Assembly: GCA_019155185.1 (NCBI GenBank)
Contig: CM032795.1
Coordinates: 14,735,795-14,799,794 of the forward strand
Length of the DNA: 64,000 bases
Direction: 5' to 3'
Origin: Beaufortia kweichowensis
Taxonomy: Eukaryota; Chordata; Actinopteri; Cypriniformes; Gastromyzontidae
Below the pieces are notes generated by a model that saw only the letters and a list, made by a program, of their open reading frames with translations, had not been told where the DNA came from and ran no database searches. Of this stretch, positions 1-9,700 are shown one piece after another. Position 1 is the stretch's first letter, and every line of letters starts with the position of its first letter. A program made the position numbers and the translations under genes.

Positions 1-348
1 CTCGCATTGTGACGTATGGTGCTCATTTGAGGAAGCGTATTCAATTTTAAGCTGTAATGCGAGCGATGATGCTGTAAGGATAAAGCCTTGTGAAGCAATC
101 GTGTAGTAATGAATCCGTGACCTCGTTTACTCTATCTGTCAAAAGCCTGTTCAGGCCGCAGCCAAATTATTCCAGGTGACACGGGTAAACGCAGCCTGTT
201 GTGGGTGGAAAGATTACCTCTGTCATAACAACGTTAAGTAAATATTGGAGTAACACATATAAGATCATGCATATATGTAATGTTTTATACTGTGCAGTAT
301 ACTAAAGGAAAATATGATTTCCCCTTTTTGTTTCCACTTCATTTCTAG
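1..348 (+). other. grin1: grin1 last intron (3' part)
   Basis: This stretch precedes the terminal grin1 exon and ends in a pyrimidine-rich tract and TAG acceptor at 346-348. I see no second coding cassette here. In mammals the C2 cassette sits directly upstream of C2' in the same exon, but nothing like it can be read in this stretch. Confidence 0.6.
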
Positions 349-414
349 CCATATCCCACGGATATAACCGGCCAGCTGAACCTGTCAGACCCCTCAGTGA
401 GCACAGTGGTGTGA
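349..414 (+). CDS. grin1: GluN1 NMDA receptor subunit, terminal exon (C2' tail)
   Basis: Last 21 codons and TGA stop of the obligatory GluN1 subunit of NMDA-type glutamate receptors, a plasma-membrane cation channel at excitatory synapses. After the acceptor at 346-348 the reading frame gives a peptide containing PTDITG and NLSDPS and ending in VSTVV. This matches the alternative C2' tail of vertebrate GluN1; the family literature links its STVV end to export from the endoplasmic reticulum and PDZ binding. The rest of the gene lies to the left of the window. Only the C2' form is visible: the C2 cassette that mammals splice in front of it is not found in the upstream 348 bases. A gene copy number (grin1a or grin1b) cannot be decided from one exon. 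Recognition of the tail is strong; the exact first codon depends on the phase of the unseen upstream exon. Confidence 0.9.
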   Translation, partial: PYPTDITGQLNLSDPSVSTVV

Positions 415-3400
415 AAGTGAACAGAAGACAGAGAGAAAGAGAATTTGACAGGCAGAAAGAGAGAGAGACAGACTTGCAAGCTGGAAAGCAGAAGGTGGTT
501 GGGGCTGGTTGGCTCTGAAACAGACCTGCTGTTCCATAGCTGCTGCTGCGTCCCCACCTGAGCCAAAAGCACCTTCATTTGAGCAAAACCCTCCCAGTCT
601 CAGCATATACACACTGGATATATAACTCTTATGGACACACTGTGCCAAATTCAACCCTTCACTGGAGCAAATTCACACTGCCATATGGTTCATCTTATCC
701 CAACCAACACAAACACACATACACAGGTGATTCACTTTTAAAATCTTTTGCACATATCTGAAAACATTTTGTGAAATATGTAAATATATATTCAAAGCTG
801 TAATTCACCACATTGGTTCAGCATTAAGTTTTATTACAAGTTATCAAGACATAATATAATAATCTCTTTTTCACTTTAAGATACAGGCATAATTATGTTG
901 CATAATTATGTTACATACATATGTATTACTGTATGTCTTTCTACCTCCACCTAAGATGTAGCTTATCTCAACACTGACTTTTGCTAGTGTTTTGATGTTT
1001 TTTTTTTTCATTTGAAAGACAATTATTAGCGCAAAAACATATCATTAAGTTGTATAAATAATCAGAAGAGGTAGAATTTACAACTATACTGTAGTATCAA
1101 AGTTGCCACCTTTTGATCATTGCTGCACTTTTCTGTACACATTTCTTATAGATATATATAAGATTCTCTCTCTTCACTGCCGTTCTTAAAAAACACACAC
1201 CTAAAATGGTCTGGGTTGCTTTGAACAAACATACTGTGGATTTTTGACTTTTTCTCTATTTATTAATTTATTTATATTTTAGGCTTTTGTGTAAAAAAAA
1301 CTCATTTTTTGAATGAGAATTATAAAAATATCGGGGCAGATAAAATGGTGTCTGTTGAGCCAGAGGCTAAATGTAGCAAATCTGACCTTGTTATCAAAAC
1401 CATTTCATGAAAAACTTAAAAAGTATAAACTAAAGAGTGGCGTGGATGAAATGAAGCAGATATTATTACAGGTGCTTTTGAGCTGTGTTACTTTTTCACA
1501 CTACTTAAAATTCCCTGTAATAATTTCTGTTTTATTATGTAAAGTTGGTAGCATCCTCCAGCTACCAAAAGAACATTACGTTGCATTATAAATATTTCAT
1601 TATGTCATCATACGATATGAGCAGCATTTCACTTTGTATGTAGTAATAACACTAGATGCTATTTCCATTGTTTGTTGTCCTATCAAGCTTTTACTCTGTG
1701 GGCTAGTTAAATGGTTACCAGCAATTTATGAGTTATAATTTATGAGTCAGTCTATTGCTGTGGGCTTTTAATAGCATACTGACCACTAATAATAAAAGCA
1801 TTCGAACATTGTATATGTTTGTCTTAAGCAATCAGGCAGAGGGCTTAGATATTCTGAGGGTTTTAGAGCGTTAACTATCGTACTGTGATTGTAAAAGTTA
1901 TAAAGCTATTTTATAAGTCAACGAAATTAATGAAGATAATGTTTTAGAGATATTTAGAGGAAAATGAAGAAGATTTTAATAGAAAACTGTACTTAGATCT
2001 TGCAGGGTTAAATGGTCTTTGTTGAAAAAATTATTATGTTCAGCTGGATTCAGTAAATACTGTGAAATGCTTCATGTAAAAGTAAATCTTGTTATGAAAT
2101 GCATAATGCAGCAAGCACATCTGCAAATTCTCTGTAGATTCATAAATATCAATTACGACCCAAATAGAAAAATACATACTGTTGTAAGCGCTGCTATGGG
2201 CCATTATGTGAAACTAATATTTTATCATGGAGCTAACTGGGATTATAAGATAGTTGCATATTTATAGAGTGTAAAATGTTGCCAGAATACATTTTAAGTG
2301 TGCAAGCATTAAGTATTTGAGAAAAGCAATGGTGTTGTTTGGATGGTGTGCAGGTCAATTTAAAGATTGGCAGCACATCTTCGACAAACAAAGCAATGTA
2401 ACCAGGCCTGTTCACTGTTGTGCAAACATACATTGTTTATATAAAATATTGTAAGACAAATCTTCTCTGCTTTTACCATATTTTCTACCACCAAATGTGC
2501 TTTTGATGATTATCCCAATACTGTTTGTGAAAAAGCTGAACGGAATTCAAATGAAGATTTATGTTTAAAAATGTATAACTGCTATACTCCAGTGTGCCAA
2601 TAAAATATATATCAAATGTAAAAATGAAATCCGGATTGGATCCCTTTTATGCTACATGCTCACCATTCTGTCCCACTCTGCTTTTGAAGCAAGAAAAATC
2701 AATATCATCTTTATTTAATACAGGACTACATGACATAGGAGGCAAATGTTTCAGATATGTCAGAAACGTAGAGAATAAAATACATGAGAAATCCCAATAG
2801 GATTAAGGGCAAAGGTCTGCTGGCTTTCTTCTATAACACTCCTATATATGCTCAAACTTTTACATTGAATACATAATATTTCCCTATGCCACAACAAAAT
2901 GGAAAGTAGTAATCTAGTTATATAAACAGCATCTTGCTCATCTTGTGAAGTTTGCAAAGAACAAAATTCAGTACATCATAACAGCCAACATTCATTATTT
3001 AAAAAAATCTTTGAAATATGCCATAATAGTGTTTATCATCAGTATCTTGGCACTACTTAGCACACATGGAGATACTGCACGGCGAGAGAACATGCACTGC
3101 CATTTGTTTCACTGTCATGATCCAAAACAGATTTTATCAAAGCTAGAACAACTGACTATATCATGATATACTGAGAGTAAGTGAAATGCAGTTTAAAATA
3201 ATATAGGCTACTTACGCTAATAGTTTAGAAAATAATTATATAATTTTTTTTAAATATATTAATTTTTAAATATACAGAACCGTTTGAACCATGTACTCAA
3301 AATCTGAGTAGATGTATTTTTTTAAAACAACCTGGTCACAATCAAGTTTAGAAAAGGTGTTGTGCCATGAAAGAATAGGAGGAGCTGCTCTGTTTGTTTT

Positions 3401-3445
3401 GACATTTTGAGCATAAGTAATCTGAACAGGAACACAGGTCAGTGA
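415..3445 (+). other. grin1 3'UTR and intergenic spacer
   Basis: AT-rich non-coding sequence. The part next to the grin1 stop is purine-rich (415-500) and probably 3'UTR. Possible polyadenylation signals AATAAA occur at 1791-1796 and 2599-2604. Small open frames here (for example 1313-1591, 2019-2267, 2945-3166) have no recognisable motif and look like chance frames. No RNA gene or clear transposon seen. Confidence 0.5.
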
Positions 3446-3532
3446 ATGGACATACCCCAGGGCTTCTTACAACCAAATGCTTGTTCATCTTCACCAGCAA
3501 GCAGACCTATAGCGGCTACATCAACTGGAAAG
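3446..3532 (+). other. Possible 5' exon with upstream ORF of the small membrane-protein gene
   Basis: A 29-codon open stretch starts with ATG at 3446 and ends at a good donor (AAG|GTAGGC, 3533). Joined to an acceptor at 3867 the frame stops after seven codons, before the main ATG at 3906, so if this exon is used it would be 5' leader carrying a short upstream ORF rather than coding sequence. Inference only. Confidence 0.3.
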
Positions 3533-3905
3533 GTAGGCAGAGATTTTTAAGTTATTGCAATTAAAGTGACATGTAAGATTTTTTAAGTGAAGATTAATGC
3601 ATGGTAATCTAAAATCGTATTTATTTAAATACATTTATTTTTGGAGTCTATTTTAAGACAATATATTTAAACAAAATATAGCTGGAATTGTTTTAATATA
3701 ACACAACATAAAATTATATACAAATATTTTAGATATTATAAATTCTTTATATGAAAAGGTAATGTTTTCATATTTATAATAAACACAATAAAACCACTAA
3801 TCAGCGCTATGCAACGTGAACTTTAATATTTATCTCACCTTTAGCCGTACCACTTGCTTTCCCTCAGCTTACACCTTGTATGAATCTCTGAGTACTTCCT
3901 GTACA

Positions 3906-4232
3906 ATGAGTACAGTAGAGATCCCAGCTCAAGCTAAAGATTTCCCAGTGTCTCTTCATTCACATCAGTGTTCAAGATCTTTGCTGAAAAGATCTCTGTG
4001 GACGTACACACACTGGACTGATGAGAGATGTCAGGAAGGATCTTGTCTGAACAAACAGCGCCTCCTGTTGGTCTGTCTGATCATCCTTGCCCTGTGTGGA
4101 ATGGTGCTTCTGTTTCTGTGGAACTACCAGTGCTTTATTGTTAACAGGATATGTCAGGAGCCAGAGCACAGTTCTGATTATGTGCTGTTTGACATGGATG
4201 AGCAGAGGCTTTATTCATATGGACCAGCCTGA
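3906..4232 (+). CDS. Unrecognised small single-pass membrane protein (108 aa)
   Basis: I do not recognise this protein. The frame is open from 3816, but the ATG at 3906 is the likely start because a pyrimidine tract and CAG acceptor end at 3867, just upstream. The protein has a polar, Cys- and Lys/Arg-containing N-terminal part (residues 1-51), one strongly hydrophobic segment (about 53-73, starting LLLVCLIILAL), then a short tail with Cys, acidic residues and a Tyr-rich end (LYSYGPA). Basic residues just before the hydrophobic segment and acidic ones after it suggest the N terminus faces the cytosol, as a type II or tail-anchored-like topology. Five further Cys lie outside the membrane segment (residues 22, 42, 47, 76 and 83). 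An AATAAA signal follows at 4324. Lack of a reverse-strand competitor, the acceptor and the poly(A) signal support a real gene; no homologue comes to mind. Confidence 0.5.
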   Translation: MSTVEIPAQAKDFPVSLHSHQCSRSLLKRSLWTYTHWTDERCQEGSCLNKQRLLLVCLIILALCGMVLLFLWNYQCFIVNRICQEPEHSSDYVLFDMDEQRLYSYGPA

Positions 4233-5102
4233 AGCAGAGATGTGACAGCTGCTTAAAAAGACTGTTGCAATGTCAGGCAAGGGCATAAAGAGACTGAGGG
4301 GAGAGAGACAGAGAGAGAGATGAAATAAATAAATAATAAACACAAGATAGACAAGACCTATGTCAGGCACACAACCTATTTCTGAGTTGATGGTTTTATG
4401 TCTGACCTAATAGAAACAAATTGGTCGTAAATTAAATGTAAATAAGAGACAACATGTTTAAACTAATGTAGTGTCTGCTCCAGTATATTCTATGTATTTT
4501 CCGGTTTTCTATCATTTCTTTTTCTTATTTCCATATGTTTTTTCTTATGTCTCCACTGTTTGTACTGAAATGCATTTTTCCTAAAGCTGCTTTGCAAAAA
4601 TGTAAAATGTACTATAGAAATAATTCTCAATTAAAGTAAATGGAAATGTTGTAAATTGTGTATGTGATTATAATTTGTTGTAAAATGCTGATGCTGTCAA
4701 TGTTAAACAAATCTTTTCTTTATTGTGCACATGTCTAAAGACAAAAGCATATATTATTGTATTATTTTGCGGTACAAACACAGTCCAGGGGTGTAACTGG
4801 TTGAAGAAAACTCCATGGGTTTACAGCATATAGTATAAGCCTACTGCGATTAATTTTGTTGAATAGCCCTTTAAACTTCTTTGCACTGTTTGCTTAGCAT
4901 CCTGTTAAGCATTTTATACTGCAGCTTTCTCAGACAAGCATTAAAAGCTCAAAACCACAAAAACATCTTCCTGTGTGAATCTAAACAACCGAGATATATC
5001 CAGCTGCAAATAGAAACAACCTGCTGTGTGCGCCACAAATTTAACAGCCATGTTTGTGTTTTCACACAATCTGCCAAACATTAGCACTTGTGTATGAATA
5101 TA
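4233..5102 (+). other. 3'UTR of the small gene and spacer
   Basis: Begins with a purine-rich stretch and an overlapping AATAAA run at 4324-4340 that could end the preceding transcript. The rest is AT-rich with no convincing gene; the open frame at 4881-5084 shows no motif. Confidence 0.4.
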
Positions 5103-6133
5103 AATCCTGCCAAATTTAAATAAATAAATTAAGTGATGAAAATGAAAACCAGTTTAAGCATTTAATTTTAGAAAACTGGGAGGTAAATATATGCGAAAAA
5201 TAAAAATGAAATGAAATCATTTCATTTTCATTTTTACAGTTACAAAGCACCCTATGCAAATATATTTTTACAAAGATTTTTATTAGTGTTCACGCAATAA
5301 TACTGACATAATTCAAATTCAAATGTTTTAGTGTCTGAGTGCATCACATGATAACGCGGATCATCTGATTCCCTAGAGCAGCAGCCGCCTCCAGTAACAG
5401 TTGGTTTGTACTGATTTCGCCATGGGAATCAGATGATCCGTCTTATCATGTGATGCGCTCAGACACTCTTCTTTTTTTTTATTGATTATCAGGAAGAACA
5501 TACAGAAAATGAAAAAACCAATGCCAGGGGTGAGTGCCATTAGAAATACAATTATTAGTTACAAAATCATGAAAATATTATGAAAGTGACACAATGAAAC
5601 AGTTTTGAGGGCTTTGGAATTGCTGGATGTAAGAAGAGTGTCCAGGTACGATTTAATGTCCTTACAGAAAACAGGACAGACACTCTTCTTACTTGCAGAC
5701 ATTACCCCAGCCCTCTGCTACCTGAGTAAACCACACCCACTAGTTAACATATCATTTGATAACAAATTGGCTTTGAAAGAGAAAATGAAAACTGTGAAAG
5801 AAAATTAAATGAAAAGCTAAATTTACATTTTAATTTGAATTATGTCAGTATTATTGAGTGAACACTAATAAAAATCTTTGTAAAAAATATATTTGCAGTT
5901 TCTTTCTCACATTTGCCTTGAGATGTCAGTGAAAATGAAATGTCAAATCACCAATTGCATATTATTTTTCAATTTGACAAGGAGGGTGCGCTGTCACTGT
6001 AAAAATAAAATGATTTCATTTTCTTTTCCATTTTGGCATATATTTTCCGCACAGTTTTCTAAAATGAAATGCTTAATCTGGTTTTAATTTTAATTTTCAT
6101 CACTTCATTTATTTATTTAATTTTGGCAGGATT
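5103..6133. mobile_element. Non-autonomous DNA transposon with long terminal inverted repeats
   Basis: The two ends are inverted copies of each other: AATCCTGCCAAA at the left and TTTGGCAGGATT-like sequence at the right, flanked by TA on both sides. The similarity continues inward for over 200 bases (left arm about 5103-5330, right arm about 5827-6133, the right one interrupted by roughly 90 extra bases). No transposase frame is present. The TA flanks and long arms suggest a Tc1/mariner-type foldback or MITE element; the family is not identified. A second, tighter inverted repeat is nested inside (see 5331-5466). Confidence 0.8.
5331..5466. repeat. Nested inverted repeat, 43-base arms
   Basis: Arms 5331-5373 and 5424-5466 are nearly perfect reverse complements: GTGTCTGAGTGCATCACATG on the left pairs with CATGTGATGCGCTCAGACAC on the right. 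The 50-base loop contains GCAGCAGCCGCC. It lies inside the larger foldback element and may be a separate insertion or its internal hairpin. Confidence 0.85.
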
Positions 6134-6756
6134 TACATTGCATACTTGTTAGCCATAATGTAACTAAATAAATCAATTAAAATAAGTCATCTTGTGCGCA
6201 AACTCCACGTAAATAAAAATGTTACTGTAACTCTTGTACATTGCACCGGATTTAAAGTAACAGACAATCTTTTGTTTTCTTTCTAAAACGTTTTCATGCC
6301 TAATCCAGTGCATGTTGCAAACATGGAAGACAAAAATGACTTAATGATAAAATAAATCAATGTAGATATACAGAAATAAAATCATTATTAATGTAGAAAC
6401 AAAATGCCCACATGAAAGCATACTTCACTATACTTATTTACTAGTATTTACTATACTGTATTACAATTCTAGTATACTAATGTTTTTAGTGTAACGTTAC
6501 CATCGTAAATATGAAAGTATACTACAGTGTACTGTAGTTAACTTGATAAACTTCGTATTGTTTAAAACAACAACAGCCTGTTGCACCATGCTCGGGCACA
6601 TGACAAGAAACAATGTACAAGTGTGCCATGCCCACTTTGTCTTATGTCGGTTTACCGCCTTACTTAACATACGTCACGATATACAATATAGGACTTACCG
6701 ACAAATGTGGTCGCTATCATTTCTTCACGGAGGATCGCGTCGTGTGAACGGCATCC
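6134..6756 (+). other. Upstream region of the first entpd8-like gene
   Basis: AT-rich spacer. Around 6420-6540 there is a run of TATACT/AGTATA words similar to the one at 7165-7355, probably a piece of the same AT-rich repeat. A GC-richer patch right before the start codon (6700-6756) is the likely promoter and leader; no TATA box stands out. Confidence 0.35.
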
Positions 6757-9700
6757 ATGGGTAATCAACAGCAATGCCAGATCATTACCGCCACCGCCGC
6801 TCTGTTTCTGGCGATCGGTGCCATTCTTCTGATCGTCATTCCAACCAAAGACATCCAAGAGCCGCCGCAGTTCATGGTAATAACATATTTTTCATTCAAT
6901 AAACGTACAAGCTATAAGGTGAAGAGAGGGGAATGGGAGGTAAACATGTAACTGCCATGCAACGTTTCAATGCGTGCTAAGATCACGAGGAACATTAGTT
7001 TACTTTATCTGCGTTTCAAACCGGTCAGTTCCGGTGGTGCAAATAAAGTTTTGTTTGGAAACCTGTCTCTTCAGGTATCACCTTTGTTGTTTTGCTCATA
7101 GATTTATGAGAATTTTTTAAAGTAAAGCAAAACATATTTTTAATATTTTTAATGCAGGTACATATTACTTTAGTATTACTTTACACTTTAGTATTTCTGT
7201 AGAAATTACAGAAATTACTTCACTATACTATAGTTAAGTGAATTAATAAAATGCAGTAAAATTATAGTATACTTTAGTATTTACTATAACTATAGTAAAG
7301 TTGTACAGTTTGCTATAGTAAAGTATAGACTAAAGTATACTTTAGTATTTTTTGTGGGTTGCCCTGACCTCAGTTCATCATCCCCACTTCAAAACAAAAA
7401 ACATTCATTCATTCATTCATTCATTCATATTGGCTGGATCCCATTGTTCAAACTTCTTAGCAGATTCAAAGCTTTAATCGGTTTAACTTTCTTTGATCTG
7501 CAATATGCGGTTACTTTTTTGTTTTGTCTTGACTTTGCCAACAAAAAAAATCTATTATTTTACTTTATTATTACGACATCTTATGAGGAGACATTTGAAC
7601 TTGTACACCAGGACTGTGAGTCATTGTGATAACTCAAACATGTTTTGAGTTGCCATAATAACAGAGATTTTGCTGTTAGAGAGGACTATTCACCTGCAAC
7701 CTCATGCAAACTGTAGGCAAAGACTGAAGAGCAAAGTATCGTATTGGATGAGATTATAATGGTTTGCATGTATGAATAGAGTTCAGGTAGTGTCTTGCCC
7801 AAAATACACAACCCCTCAGGAGCTTGCAGTGCAGGTGTGTAATAAAAAGAGATATCATATGTAAATATTTTATCTTTTTTGCAGCTGTATAGCTTTATTT
7901 ATAACATGTTAAGTTATTTGTGAGCGCTAAGTTAAATTTAATATCACCTTTTAAAACAAACTAAACAACATCAACCAAAAAGTAAAAGTTGTAGACAGTG
8001 ACCAAACTATATTTGAAACTTGAAATTATTATCAGCACCCCTCCATAAAAAATCGGTATCTTAATCTTCACAATGCCCACCCTTGCTGACGTTTAAAGAC
8101 ACACCCCAAACCAAAACAACCAAGTGTGTTAAATATGTCTTGTCATCTTTTGATTGCAGGCTTTTATGCTTAAAGAAAACCAAAATATGTCTGCTGTATG
8201 GTGTTTCTATATAGTTTTGTAGTTCATAAATTGATATAATAGATCAAATAGCATCAAATTAAATATTTGTGCCACCACCAATAATTGAATAGATGGTTGG
8301 TACATGGGATACATTTTTTTGTAGCTGGCCTCAGTTTTTCAGCCTCAATTTTGCTTTGTTATCTTTTAATCCATTGTGTTTGTATACAGTATGGAATAGT
8401 CTTGGATGCTGGGTCGTCCCATACAGCCATGTTCATTTACAAATGGCCAGCAGACAAGCAAAACGGTACAGGCATTGTGAGTCAACACACAGAGTGTCAC
8501 GTTAAAGGTGAGTAAATGAACAATGTGGAAGCAAAGAAAGAGACACAAAAGATGTGTATTGTCAAAACCGTATGTGTATTCATTTGAATCGGTTTATAGA
8601 AATAAATAGTCTCGGTTTCAGTATGTATCAGAGCTTCTCACAGAACAGACATTACAAAATCCATACATCAGAATTGAGAAGTATTACTTCATTTTTAGTA
8701 ATACTTCTCTAGTTTATTAATATGAGTTAGTTCTTGGTTTTTGTTTTAGTATTTTTAGACTAAATTAAATGTGATGTGCTGAGTGTTCTTGACCTCTTCC
8801 TGTTTCATGGTGATGCCTTGACTGTGCCCTCTTTCATTTCATAATCGCTTTGGCTCACATTCATTTCTACAGATCTGACAATCACAGAATTGGGATGTTG
8901 CACTCCTGGTGCCCTTCTGTTTATTGCTGAGTAGCAATGTTTTACGGAAGCACCTTGACTAATGCCTGATTGCATTTAGGGTAGTCGGGTTCAACATTAT
9001 CTCGGGACATGAAATAGGAACTATCCTTATGAACGCTGTGTGGGCATACTTCCTAAAATATTAAATGGAATGATGAATTAACCTCTATCTTCCTCTTTCA
9101 TTTTCTCTCACTTTCCTCTTCCAGGAGGTGGGATCTCAAGCTATGCGGGTATCAGAGGAGGAGCAGCGCAGAGCCTTCAGGAGTGTATGAAACAAGCTGT
9201 GAAGGACATCCCACAGTCTAGACACAAACTCACTCCTTTGTATCTTGGAGCCACAGCGGGCATGCGACTACTGAAGTGAGTTGGGAAGCTCACAGTGATG
9301 TCTTGTTATTTGATGAAAGGCACTTCACTTTTTAACACAATGAATTCACAATTTATACAAAATCCCCAGATGTCAATTAAAGTCGCTAGAAAAATGATAT
9401 ATGAGCATGGAGTAAAATAGAGTGCAATGTTCTGCAAGGAATCGTAGATAACAATTATACATATACTTGTGTCATATCTTGCAGTATTTCTAAACCTAAA
9501 GAGTCAGATGAGATTTTAAAGGAAGTGGGAGATAAACTGAAGACCTACCCGTTCAGCTTCAAAGGTGCCACGATTTTAAGTGGGCAGGAGGAGGGAGCCT
9601 ATGGATGGGTTACAGTCAACTACCTGCTTGAGAACTATATTAAGGTAAAGACTGGAGTTTCGTTTCAATATACCGCTGAGACTAAATTAAAATGATAAAA

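Noticed and set aside
3446..3532. ATG at 3446 as start of the small membrane protein
   Set aside because: Joined to the acceptors available at 3844 or 3867 it runs into a stop within a few codons, so it cannot be in frame with the membrane-protein frame; kept only as a possible leader exon.
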